DNA of 64,000 nucleotides from Ochrobactrum sp. Q0168 (GTDB lineage: Bacteria > Pseudomonadota > Alphaproteobacteria > Rhizobiales > Rhizobiaceae). Location of the stretch: positions 124,001-188,000 of the forward strand of contig NZ_JAELXQ010000004.1 of NCBI RefSeq assembly GCF_016427605.1, read 5' to 3'. Of this stretch, positions 54,992 to 63,812 are shown piece by piece (position 1 is the stretch's first letter; each line of letters opens with the position of its first letter). A program made the translations under genes and the position numbers. The notes beneath the pieces were generated by a model. The model was not told the DNA's origin. It did no database searches and was given only the letters and a program-made list of their open reading frames with translations.

Positions 54992-56008
54992 ATGCCCATT
55001 TTAGCGCGTGCCGGCCTTGCTCTCGTTGCAGCGACATTTCTATCCGGAGCTGCTTCCGCCAATGAGGTGAATATTTACACGACGCGCGAACCGGGCCTCA
55101 TTCAGCCTCTGCTTGATGCGTTCAAGGCATCGACGGGCATCACGGTCAATACCGTGTTCCTGAAGGACGGTCTGGCGGAACGCGTCGCATGGGAAGGCGC
55201 AAGCTCTCCCGCCGATATTCTGATGACGGTCGATGCGGGCAATCTCGTCGATCTCGCGGAAAAGGGGCTGACCCAGCCGGTCGAATCCAAGACCCTGAAT
55301 GAAGCCGTGCCGGAACAGCTTCGAGACGCCAAGGGCAACTGGTATGCCTTGTCGCTGCGCGCCCGCGTGGTTTATGCCGCCAAGGATCTGGAACTCGACG
55401 CCATCAATTATGAAGACCTGTCCGACCCGAAGTGGAAAGGCAAGATCTGCATCCGCGCCGGTCAGCATCCTTACAATACCGCGCTTTTCGCCGATTACAT
55501 TGCGCATTACGGCGCGGAAAAGACCGAAGCCTGGCTGACCGGCCTGAAGGCCAATCTGGCCCGCAAGGCTGCGGGTGGTGACCGCGATGGTGCCAAGGAT
55601 ATTGTCGGCGGTATTTGCGATATCGCCGTTGCCAATTCCTATTATGTCGGCTTGATGCGTTCGGGCAAGGGCGGCGATGAGCAGAAGACGTGGGGCGAGG
55701 GGATCAAGGTCATTCTCCCGACCTTCAAGGACGGCGGCACGCAGGTCAATATCAGCGGCGCAGCCGTGGCCAAGAATGCCCCGCACAAGCAAGAGGCCGT
55801 CAAGCTTCTCGAATATCTGGTTTCCGACGAAGCACAGAAGATCTATGCCGAGGCGAATTACGAATATCCGGTGAAGCCCGGCGCTCCGGTCGATGCGATT
55901 GTAAAGTCGTTCGGCGAATTGAAGATCGACAAGGTTCCGCTGGCTGAAATCGTCAGCCATCGCAAGGAAGCGAGCGAACTGGTTGATAAGGTTGGTTTCG
56001 ACAATTAA
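54992..56008 (+). CDS. fbpA: Iron(III) ABC transporter substrate-binding protein
   Basis: A 338-residue periplasmic protein. A signal peptide (MPILARAGLALVAATFLSGA) is followed by NEVNIYTTREPGLIQPLLDA, the start typical of FbpA/FutA. The tandem tyrosines in NSYYVG and GGDRDGAKDIVGGICDIAVA mark the ferric-iron site. GGAGG seven bases before ATG 54992 is strong. It is preceded by an Irr-like dyad and followed by a hairpin and the permease gene. Confidence 0.92.
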   Translation: MPILARAGLALVAATFLSGAASANEVNIYTTREPGLIQPLLDAFKASTGITVNTVFLKDGLAERVAWEGASSPADILMTVDAGNLVDLAEKGLTQPVESKTLNEAVPEQLRDAKGNWYALSLRARVVYAAKDLELDAINYEDLSDPKWKGKICIRAGQHPYNTALFADYIAHYGAEKTEAWLTGLKANLARKAAGGDRDGAKDIVGGICDIAVANSYYVGLMRSGKGGDEQKTWGEGIKVILPTFKDGGTQVNISGAAVAKNAPHKQEAVKLLEYLVSDEAQKIYAEANYEYPVKPGAPVDAIVKSFGELKIDKVPLAEIVSHRKEASELVDKVGFDN

Positions 56009-56033
56009 AACCGGAATGACTGTATGAACAAAG

Positions 56034-56062
56034 CGCCGGTGCTTCATGCGCCGGCGTTTCAT
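56034..56062 (+). terminator. Hairpin between fbpA and fbpB
   Basis: CGCCGG and CCGGCG pair around an 11-base loop, with AAAG and TTTC flanks extending the stem through a G-T pair. It can act as a partial terminator so that fbpA exceeds fbpB. It overlaps one possible fbpB start (ATG 56046). Confidence 0.55.
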
Positions 56063-56063
56063 T

Positions 56064-57761
56064 ATGACGAGCACCATGAAAAATATGCCCGCCACAGCAC
56101 GACATTCGCTTTTCCGGCCATCAAGGGCGGGGCGCGTCTGGCTGTGGGCTGCCGCGGTAACCGCGCTTCTCGTATTCCTGCCGGTTGTGGCGCTCGCTCG
56201 CGAGGCTTTGCAGGGTTCGGCAGGCCTGTGGCAGCATCTGCTCTCCACCTTATTGCCGACAGCCTTTGCAGATACGATCATTCTTCTGCTCGGCGTCGGC
56301 TGTATCGCGGCGCTGGTCGGAACGTCGATGGCGTGGCTGGTGACGGCCTATGACTTTCGAGGGCGCGGCGTTCTGGAATGGGCGCTGTTGCTGCCGCTGG
56401 CGGTGCCGACCTATATCGTCGCCTATGCCTATCTGGATATTCTTCATCCGATAGGTCCGGTGCAGGGGGCAATCCGCTATGTGCTGGGCTTTGAAAGCCC
56501 GCGCCAGTTTCGCTTGCCGGATATTCGCTCGATGACCGGCTGCATTCTGCTGCTGGGTTTTGTCCTCTATCCTTACGTCTATATCCCGACCCGGGCGATG
56601 TTTCTCACCCAGTCGGCGAGCCTGATGGATGCGGCGCGGACGCTTGGCGTCAGTCGTCGCGGTATTTTCTGGCGTGTGGCACTGCCGCTGGCGCGCCCGG
56701 CTGTTGCGGTTGGTGTCAGCCTCGCCTTGATGGAAACGCTGAACGATGTCGGTGCGGCCGAGTTTCTCGGCGTGCGCACGCTGACCGTCTCCATCTACAC
56801 AACATGGATCACGCGGTCCGATCTGCCGGGCGCAGCACAGCTCGCGCTGGCCTTGTTGCTGATTGTAGTCGCGCTGGTTTCACTGGAACGCTGGGCGCGG
56901 CGCAAGCAACGCTTTGCCTCCAACATCCGCCATTCGCGCGGTTTCGAGCCGTCGAAAGTCTCCGCAGGGAAGGGGCTTTGGCTTCTTGCTGCTGGGTCGC
57001 TGCCGGTCGTTATAGGCTTTGTCGGACCGGCGCTTTATCTGCTCATTGAAGCGACCAAGCGTGCGCGCTTCGCAGGCATATCGCCGCGTCTTGCCGGGGA
57101 AGCGTTCAACACAATAGTGCTGGCGTCGATTGCGACGGCGATCGTGCTCGTCTGCGGCATGATGGTGGCTTATGCGGTGCGTCTGTTTCCAGGCGCGGCC
57201 TCCCGCTGGTTCTACCGCCTTTCGACCATGGGCTATGCCGCGCCCGGTACGGTGATCGCCATCGGTATTTTGGTCGTTTCCGGCAGCTTCGATCATGTCT
57301 TCAACCAGCTGGCGGGATATTTTTTCGGCGTGCCCGCCGGTTTGATCCTGATCGGTTCGGGCGCCGCGGTTGTCTATGCCTATGCCGTGCGGTTCATGGC
57401 CATCGCCGCAGGCGGTATCGATGCCGGGCTGGAGCGCATTCCGCTATCGCTCGATCACGCATCGCGCACGCTTGGACGAAACGTGACAGCGACATTCCGC
57501 TCCATTCATCTGCCGCTCTCGAAGACGGCAATTGTTGCTGCTGGATTGCTGGTGTTTGTGGACTGCGTAAAAGAGTTGCCAGCAACGTTGCTTCTTCGCC
57601 CGCTTAATATGGAAACTTTCGCGACGCATCTTTACGGCGAAGCGGCGCGCGGTACATATGAAGAAGCGTCGATTGCCGCACTCGCAATTGTGGTGATCGG
57701 CATTGTGCCGGTGATCCTGCTCGCGCGTGTGGGGCGCAGGTCTGGCAAACAAGTTCAATAA
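56064..57761 (+). CDS. fbpB: Iron(III) ABC transporter permease (fused two-domain)
   Basis: About 565 residues with two copies of the binding-protein-dependent transport domain and roughly 12 membrane segments. The first copy has MDAARTLGVSRRGIFWRVALP and the second has LDHASRTLGRNVTATFRSIH, the EAA-type loops that contact the ATPase. This FbpB/SfuB form has both permease halves in one chain. The start is uncertain: ATG 56064 is used here, 56046 lies in a hairpin and 56076 is also possible. Confidence 0.9.
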   Translation: MTSTMKNMPATARHSLFRPSRAGRVWLWAAAVTALLVFLPVVALAREALQGSAGLWQHLLSTLLPTAFADTIILLLGVGCIAALVGTSMAWLVTAYDFRGRGVLEWALLLPLAVPTYIVAYAYLDILHPIGPVQGAIRYVLGFESPRQFRLPDIRSMTGCILLLGFVLYPYVYIPTRAMFLTQSASLMDAARTLGVSRRGIFWRVALPLARPAVAVGVSLALMETLNDVGAAEFLGVRTLTVSIYTTWITRSDLPGAAQLALALLLIVVALVSLERWARRKQRFASNIRHSRGFEPSKVSAGKGLWLLAAGSLPVVIGFVGPALYLLIEATKRARFAGISPRLAGEAFNTIVLASIATAIVLVCGMMVAYAVRLFPGAASRWFYRLSTMGYAAPGTVIAIGILVVSGSFDHVFNQLAGYFFGVPAGLILIGSGAAVVYAYAVRFMAIAAGGIDAGLERIPLSLDHASRTLGRNVTATFRSIHLPLSKTAIVAAGLLVFVDCVKELPATLLLRPLNMETFATHLYGEAARGTYEEASIAALAIVVIGIVPVILLARVGRRSGKQVQ

Positions 57762-57953
57762 TATTATTAGGGTCTAATATAATAAACAAATTAAGTATAG
57801 ACTTTACACTTTTGGTTCGGATGAACTGTCAGGCCTGATTTATAATTGCTTAAGTAGTGTGCGCTAAACAATTATGTGTTGTATAACAAAAACACAAAAA
57901 TGCTTCGGTCAGGGCCGACGGCGGCCTTGCACAAACGAAAGCGGGGGCGTGTT

Positions 57954-60302
57954 ATGTTCAAAGTTATCGAATGCATATCCTTACAACATGACAGACCCAT
58001 CGTCGTTCTGGCTGCGGTCATTTCCCTTATTGGCGTCTTTGCCTTTTTCCTTCTCCTCGCGCGAGCTGGAGAATGCGCTGATCATCGCCGTGAGAGCTGG
58101 CTTGCGACCGCCGCTTTTGCGGGAGGCTTGAGCGTCTGGGCCACGCATTTCGTGGCGATGTTGGCCTATCAGGGCACGGTGGCGATAGAGTTTGATCTCA
58201 TCATCACCACCCTTTCAGCCGTTATTGCGATTGCCGGTTTCTGGGTCGTGCTGCGCCTGTTCGATTTCAACAGCATGAAAACAAATCTGCTGGCTGGTTT
58301 CTGCGGTGCGCTGGTGATCGCGGCAATGCATTTTACCGGCATGGCTGCTGTCAAAGCCGCTGCGACCATTGAATTCGACACGGTGCCGATCATTGTTGGT
58401 GCGGTCGTCTCCACTTTGTTGCTGGCTGGAGCTTTCGAGGTGATGCGCCTCTCAGGTCGTTGGATGCGTCTCTCCCTGGCCACGGTTCTCGGTGTGAGCT
58501 CCATCTGCGTCCTGCATTTCACAACCATGTCGTCCAGCACTCTGATACCCGACCCGAGCCTGCCTGCGGCCGATCCGCTGGACACGGGCCGCATGTGGAT
58601 CGTTGGTGCGGTTGCGACAGTCTCCTGTTTCATCGCCTTCATGACGGTCGCAGCCGTGTTCATCGACCGTTACATGACGGATTTGAAGGGCTTTGCGAAT
58701 GCCACTCTGGATGGGCTTGCAGTCATTCGCGATGACCGGATTGTCGAAGTGAATGCGCGGTTCTCCCGACTAATGAACAGCACCGAAAGGGCACTGATCG
58801 GGCGTTCGCCGGAAGATTTGTTGCTGACGGCGGATGGTTTGCCCGCCGCTACGCCGCGCACGACTGCGGTTGAGGCAACACCCCGGCAGGAAAATGACGA
58901 GCGGATTTTCGAACTCGCCGTCCATACGATTGAATATCAGGGCAAGGCTTGCGAGGTTCTTGCCGTGCGCGACCTAACGGAAAAGCGCGCCGCGCAACGC
59001 CAGATCGAGCATATGGCGAACCATGACGCGCTGACCGACCTGCCCAATCGCGCCTTTTTCGAACAGCGCCTGTCCAATGCGGTCGGCGGGCGCTCGCAGC
59101 AGCGTTGCGCCGTCTTCGCGCTTGATCTCGACCGGTTCAAGGCCGTGAATGATATTTTCGGCCATGCGCAGGGCGATCGGGTGTTGAAAACCGTTGCCAA
59201 TATTCTGCGCCGCACGATCAGTGGCGTCGACACCGCGGCGCGCATTGGCGGCGACGAGTTTGTGATCCTGCAGGTCGGCGTGCCGCAGCCATCCGGCGCG
59301 CGCAAGCTTGCCGAGCGGATACTGGATGAATTCAAAAAGGAAATGAACATGATCGCCGATCAGACGGCGGTGGGCGTCAGCATCGGTGTCGCAATCTACC
59401 CCACCGATGGCCGGGATGCTGAAACGCTTCGCCATGCAGCCGACGTCGCTCTTTATCGCGCCAAGACCAGCGGCAAGGGCATGGTTGCGTTCTATTCGCC
59501 TGAAATGGATCGCGAGATCACCGAGAGACGGCAGCTGGAAGCCGATCTGCGCCAGGCCATGTCACGCGGGCAGATATCCATCGCCTACCAGCCACTGATC
59601 GGAACCGCTGACGGTTCCTGTAAAGGCTATGAAGCATTGTTGCGCTGGGCCCATCCGGAGCGCGGAACGATTCCGCCGGAAGTGTTCATTCCGATTGCCG
59701 AGGAAACCGGCGTGATCATCGCGCTTGGAGAATGGGTGCTGCGGGAAGCATGCCGGACGGCGGCGAGTTGGGACCGGCACCTGACGGTTGCCGTCAATGT
59801 GTCTCCCATCCAGTTTCGCCTGACCAATCTGCCGGAAACGGTTGCCGCCGTTCTGGAGGAAACCGGTCTTCAGGCCTACCGGCTGGAACTGGAAGTCACG
59901 GAGGCGGCGCTCATCAAGGACAGGCCGACGACGCTGGAATTGCTGCGCCGCATCAAGAAGCTCGGGGTGCGCATCGTGATGGACGATTTCGGCACGGGTT
60001 ATTCGTCGCTGAACAATCTCCAGAGTTTTCCATTCGACAAGATCAAGATCGACCGCAGCTTCATCAATACGATGGAAACCGATGTAAGCTCCCACGCTAT
60101 CGTGCGGGCAATCGTCGGGCTCGGACGTAGCCTCGACCTACCGGTCGTTGCCGAGGGCATCGAGAACTTTCATCAGCACCGCATGGTGATCGAAGAGGGC
60201 TGCGCGCAGGTGCAAGGGTTTTTGTTCGGGCGTCCTGCCCACGCACCCGGCGCGACCGACCCATCGGAAATGGTTCCTTACAAGAAATTTGTGGACGAGT
60301 GA
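57954..60302 (+). CDS. MHYT-GGDEF-EAL cyclic di-GMP signalling protein
   Basis: About 782 residues. An N-terminal MHYT membrane sensor has seven hydrophobic segments with the motifs THFVAM, MHFTGM and LHFTTM, likely to bind copper or a gas ligand. A short PAS-like region follows. The GGDEF domain has RIGGDEFVIL intact, and the EAL domain has YEALLRW, EVTEAALIKD, DDFGTGYSSL and KIDRSFINTM, so both cyclase and phosphodiesterase activity are possible. ATG 57954 (MFKVIECIS) is preferred over 57876 because GGGGG lies upstream. It stands alone. Confidence 0.9.
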   Translation: MFKVIECISLQHDRPIVVLAAVISLIGVFAFFLLLARAGECADHRRESWLATAAFAGGLSVWATHFVAMLAYQGTVAIEFDLIITTLSAVIAIAGFWVVLRLFDFNSMKTNLLAGFCGALVIAAMHFTGMAAVKAAATIEFDTVPIIVGAVVSTLLLAGAFEVMRLSGRWMRLSLATVLGVSSICVLHFTTMSSSTLIPDPSLPAADPLDTGRMWIVGAVATVSCFIAFMTVAAVFIDRYMTDLKGFANATLDGLAVIRDDRIVEVNARFSRLMNSTERALIGRSPEDLLLTADGLPAATPRTTAVEATPRQENDERIFELAVHTIEYQGKACEVLAVRDLTEKRAAQRQIEHMANHDALTDLPNRAFFEQRLSNAVGGRSQQRCAVFALDLDRFKAVNDIFGHAQGDRVLKTVANILRRTISGVDTAARIGGDEFVILQVGVPQPSGARKLAERILDEFKKEMNMIADQTAVGVSIGVAIYPTDGRDAETLRHAADVALYRAKTSGKGMVAFYSPEMDREITERRQLEADLRQAMSRGQISIAYQPLIGTADGSCKGYEALLRWAHPERGTIPPEVFIPIAEETGVIIALGEWVLREACRTAASWDRHLTVAVNVSPIQFRLTNLPETVAAVLEETGLQAYRLELEVTEAALIKDRPTTLELLRRIKKLGVRIVMDDFGTGYSSLNNLQSFPFDKIKIDRSFINTMETDVSSHAIVRAIVGLGRSLDLPVVAEGIENFHQHRMVIEEGCAQVQGFLFGRPAHAPGATDPSEMVPYKKFVDE

Positions 60303-60773
60303 TACCATAACTCGTTGCTTGGTGTTGTGAATAAACCCAAGTTTTGCCCCCTGCGGCGGGGCTGAATACTCTGCCAAATTGTTACAACCCTGTTACAGGA
60401 TAGTAGCGCGACGCGCTTTTGGAGCGTGGGTGGGGGCCTGCACACGCAATGCGTGAAAGCGGATTCTGCAAGACTATCAAGGGGATTGGGGCGTTTTTCG
60501 CTTCGGAAGGGAGCCGGGATAGTATAATGTTTTCAACACGATATTTCGCGTGATCGCAATAATAAGTGAATTTATTACGTGGAGCTTTCCGTGCTTCTAA
60601 CACGTTGAAGCCACAAATTGACAGCTCAATGGGCTGAAGCATCGGGCAAGAAACGACATCGTTTTGAAAAGCACGGTGCAAAGGAACGCAAACAATACCT
60701 TCGGTTCGGAAGGAAAAGCCATGTGGCGGCTTTTGACCTGACGTATCGCGGCTTAAGTTGGATGATAGATACT
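60303..60773. other. Intergenic region
   Basis: A stretch of mixed composition after the cyclic di-GMP protein. An AT-rich part near 60380-60600 may hold a promoter for the next gene. I see no convincing structured RNA or repeat and no clear small gene in it. Confidence 0.4.
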
Positions 60774-61118
60774 ATGCTTACTTCGCAGCAATGGCTCCCG
60801 GTCGAATTGCTCAACATCGGGCTGGCCGCGGCTCTTTTCTTCGCCTGCCTCGTCCACTCGCTGTGGAAGGCGGTTTTCGATGAACTCAACCCGGTGTTCT
60901 GGCGTCGCACGGCGGCCCTTCTGTGGGCCGGTGTCGTGGTCGTCGCGCTGAGCGGCGGGTTGGATACGTTCGACTGGGTGCAGGCAATCGGCTGGATGCT
61001 CGTCGCCGGTGGCGTTGCCGCCACTGTGGTTCGCGCCGGTCTTTCCTATTATCGTCAGTATTGCGCCCATAACCAGCAGGGCGTCTTCGGTCGCCGCACG
61101 CGACTTTCGGGACGGTGA
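60774..61118 (+). CDS. Hypothetical small membrane protein
   Basis: About 114 residues if ATG 60774 is used; 60762 and starts further upstream are in frame. It has three hydrophobic segments (NIGLAAALFFACLVHSLW, TAALLWAGVVVVALSG, AIGWMLVAGGVAATVV) and ends with a basic tail, GRRTRLSGR. I do not recognise a family. Its coding potential is supported mainly by the orderly membrane pattern, and the start is uncertain. It lies between the cyclic di-GMP protein and the TIGR01244-type gene. Confidence 0.55.
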   Translation: MLTSQQWLPVELLNIGLAAALFFACLVHSLWKAVFDELNPVFWRRTAALLWAGVVVVALSGGLDTFDWVQAIGWMLVAGGVAATVVRAGLSYYRQYCAHNQQGVFGRRTRLSGR

Positions 61119-61187
61119 GCCTCATGTTTGCAAAAACTGAAACAATGCCCTTGCGCACTCACCGCCCTTATAGCCTGCGTTCGTTCT

Positions 61188-61532
61188 TTATCCGCGCTTT
61201 TGGCTCTGTACGATCCCGTAAATATTCGTAGAACGGGCGCCCGAGCGGCAATAGGCGAAGACAGGGCCTTCCGCCCCGTCAAGAGCCGCCGCCATGGCAT
61301 CGACATCATCCTGCGTCAGCTGGCCGCCAACCACCGGAATATAATAGGTGGCGAGGCCAGCTTTCTCTGCAACACGCGCAATTTCTGCAAAATCCGGCTG
61401 TTCCGGGCCGCCTTCGCCGTCCGGACGGTTGCAGATGATCGTCTGAAAGCCTTCTGCTGCAATGTCGCGCACGTCGTCGGGCGAGATCTGGCCCGAGACT
61501 GAGTAATTGTCGTCGATCTGGCGAATATCCAT
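61188..61532 (-). CDS. TIGR01244 family phosphatase/sulfur transferase-like protein
   Basis: A 114-residue protein with the protein-tyrosine-phosphatase-like P-loop in FAYCRSGARSTNIYG, where the Cys is the nucleophile. MDIRQIDDNYSVSGQISPDD and ICNRPDGEG match the beta-lactamase-hydrolase-like group called TIGR01244. AGGATAA before ATG 61532 supports the short form; longer frames add an unconserved N-terminus. In other bacteria the domain is linked to sulfide detoxification. It is divergent from fdhD. Confidence 0.82.
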   Translation of the reverse strand: MDIRQIDDNYSVSGQISPDDVRDIAAEGFQTIICNRPDGEGGPEQPDFAEIARVAEKAGLATYYIPVVGGQLTQDDVDAMAAALDGAEGPVFAYCRSGARSTNIYGIVQSQKRG

Positions 61533-61698
61533 TTTATCCTCGCTATCGGCGCTGCTTTTCATACACAAATACGTAATCGACCGTGGCCGAATTGCTTTGT
61601 GCTGCATGCCTGTTCGCTGGCACCTTACATAAAACCCGATATGATGCCACATCAAACTGTAGCAATATGTCGGGATGCGAAAACAGCAGGCGAGTGAC

Positions 61699-62508
61699 AT
61701 GACGATACCCAAAATCAGTCAGGATGTGGCGCGCCTTGCACATCGCGTCTCGGGTTTCCAGGAAGGGCATCGCGCGGTTCCAGAGGAAGTGCCCATCGCG
61801 ATGAGCTATAATGGCTCGACACAGGCTGTGATGATGGCGACCCCCTCCGATCTGGAGGACTTTGCTGTCGGGTTCAGTTTGACCGAAGGTATTATCGACG
61901 ACGCCAGCCAGATTGAAAGCATCGAGCTTGTCGCTTTCGCGCAAGGCGTTGACGTGCAGATGTGCCTTGCTGAATTGCCCGAACAGCGGCTGGCGGCGCG
62001 TCGCCGCTTCATGGCGGGCCCGGTCGGGTGCGGACTATGCGGCATCGATTCCATCGAGCAGGCCTTGCGCCCGGTAACGCCGCTAAAGGCCGACAAACAG
62101 CGCTTTTCGGCGAGCACCATTGCTGTGGCGATGGCGGCGCTTGGACGCGAACAACAATTGAATGCGATCACCCATTCCGTTCATGCCGCAGGCTTTTACA
62201 GGCCACAGCAAGGTTTGATTGCTGCGCGTGAGGATGTTGGCCGACATAATGCGCTGGATAAGCTCGTTGGCGCTCTGGCGCGCAGCGAGGTCGAGACCGA
62301 ACACGGCATCACCGTGATCACGAGCCGGGTATCCGTTGAAATGGTGCAAAAGGCAGTGAAGCTTGGTGCGCCGGTTTTGGCGGCTATTTCAGCGCCCACG
62401 GCACTTGCCATTCGCACGGCAGAGGAGGCCAATCTCACCCTGGTCGCCATCGTGCGCGGCGAGGAATTCGACATCTATACCCATGGCGAGCGTATTGTAG
62501 CCGACTGA
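61699..62508 (+). CDS. fdhD: Formate dehydrogenase accessory sulfurtransferase FdhD
   Basis: A 269-residue sulfur carrier that helps insert sulfur into the molybdenum cofactor of formate dehydrogenase. The redox motif is in GPVGCGLCGIDSI near residue 115. EDFAVGFSLTEGII and REDVGRHNALDKLVG are conserved. ATG 61699 is preferred over 61675. No formate dehydrogenase gene is in the window. It ends 39 bases before the convergent ribH2. Confidence 0.93.
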   Translation: MTIPKISQDVARLAHRVSGFQEGHRAVPEEVPIAMSYNGSTQAVMMATPSDLEDFAVGFSLTEGIIDDASQIESIELVAFAQGVDVQMCLAELPEQRLAARRRFMAGPVGCGLCGIDSIEQALRPVTPLKADKQRFSASTIAVAMAALGREQQLNAITHSVHAAGFYRPQQGLIAAREDVGRHNALDKLVGALARSEVETEHGITVITSRVSVEMVQKAVKLGAPVLAAISAPTALAIRTAEEANLTLVAIVRGEEFDIYTHGERIVAD

Positions 62509-62511
62509 GAT

Positions 62512-62538
62512 ACGGCCCCGCATGGCGGGGCCGTTCCT
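62512..62538. terminator. Shared hairpin between fdhD and ribH2
   Basis: ACGGCCCCGC and GCGGGGCCGT form a 10-bp stem with a 3-base loop between the two convergent genes. T tails are short on both strands. Confidence 0.6.
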
Positions 62539-62546
62539 GTAAATGA

Positions 62547-63038
<492 letters not shown>

Positions 63039-63102
63039 CTAGAATCAGGGCGCACAAAGGAACGCATTGCTCGCGTCGGGAGACGCAAATCGTCACGCTC
63101 TT

Positions 63103-63265
63103 TTGCCCTCTTTCATCCGGACTATACCGTCGGCTCCGGCATCTCACCGGATCTGCTGACCCTGACAGGAGAAGCGAATCAGCTTCCGCCTTTCAGGCGC
63201 TCGCGGGCTTGGAAATCGCTTTCCATACCGCCGGTGGGGAATCTCACCCCGCCCCGAGAACAAGC
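63103..63265 (-). promoter_or_regulatory. FMN riboswitch (RFN element) of ribH2
   Basis: Read on the minus strand, the RNA contains GGGGCGGGGTGAGATTCCCC, ACCGGCGGTA, AGCCCGCGAGCGCC, CAGATCCGGTGAGATGCCGG, AGCCGACGGT and AGTCCGGATGAAAGAGGG, the six-stem RFN consensus in order. P1 forms between GTTCTC and GAGGGC. A GCGTC-tccc-GACGC hairpin lies in the 80-base expression platform before ribH2. High FMN should switch ribH2 off. Confidence 0.95.
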
Positions 63266-63812
63266 CCACGCACTATTGCGTAAGCGGCTTCAAATTAAGT
63301 GGGCGAGGCGATTTTGTCCAGCCATTTCACAGGATTTTTATCCCATTAAACAGGATGTATCGGCATTTCCGATTTACTGTCACGCGAGGGTTTAGACGAT
63401 GGTTGCGAGGCGAGCAGAAAAGGGACTAAACGCTTCATTTATCATGAGAAATAGCCCGCAGAATTAGACTGCAAATTTTAATCGATTAAATTTCTCGCTA
63501 TTTATCATATCGGGGATATTGACACCTATCCCCGGTTTCAGCCTATCCTAGAGGCACATCTTGTCGTCTGGATGTGGTTCATCCATAAAAGACAACGTTG
63601 TCAGTCGGGGTGAGGCGGCGTAAAGATGGCATGGAGGACATCGAAGAGCGTCGCGTCAGTTGGCCGGGGTATCCGGCGGAGATCATTTCTCTGCACCGGG
63701 TTGCGGCAGTGAATGAGGAGGGGCTGGGTCTATGCAACGACCGGCTTCGGTTTGCGCCTTCAGGCGCGGACGATGAAAATACAAGTTTCGTTTGTTTCTA
63801 CGGGAGGTAGAC
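63266..63812. other. Promoter-rich intergenic region
   Basis: An AT-rich stretch between the FMN riboswitch and the sugar-binding protein gene, carrying promoters in both directions. A perfect 14-bp palindrome, TTTAATCGATTAAA, at 63477-63490 is a candidate operator (see its own entry). No other gene is convincing. Confidence 0.5.
63477..63490. promoter_or_regulatory. Perfect palindrome, candidate operator of the sugar transporter
   Basis: TTTAATCGATTAAA reads the same on both strands. It lies about 320 bases upstream of the sugar-binding protein start, in the only long AT-rich region. A LacI-type regulator is plausible but unproven. Confidence 0.45.

Noticed and set aside
57760-57800. AT-rich inverted repeat after fbpB as an Irr box
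   Set aside because: ATTAG and CTAAT arms are present, but the central spacing and outer bases do not fit the iron control element; the region is simply AT-rich.
63598-63810. Possible 70-codon gene just before the sugar-binding protein
   Set aside because: It ends two bases before the strong ribosome site and start of the transporter gene, has no ribosome site of its own and no family resemblance. It more likely lies in a 5' leader.
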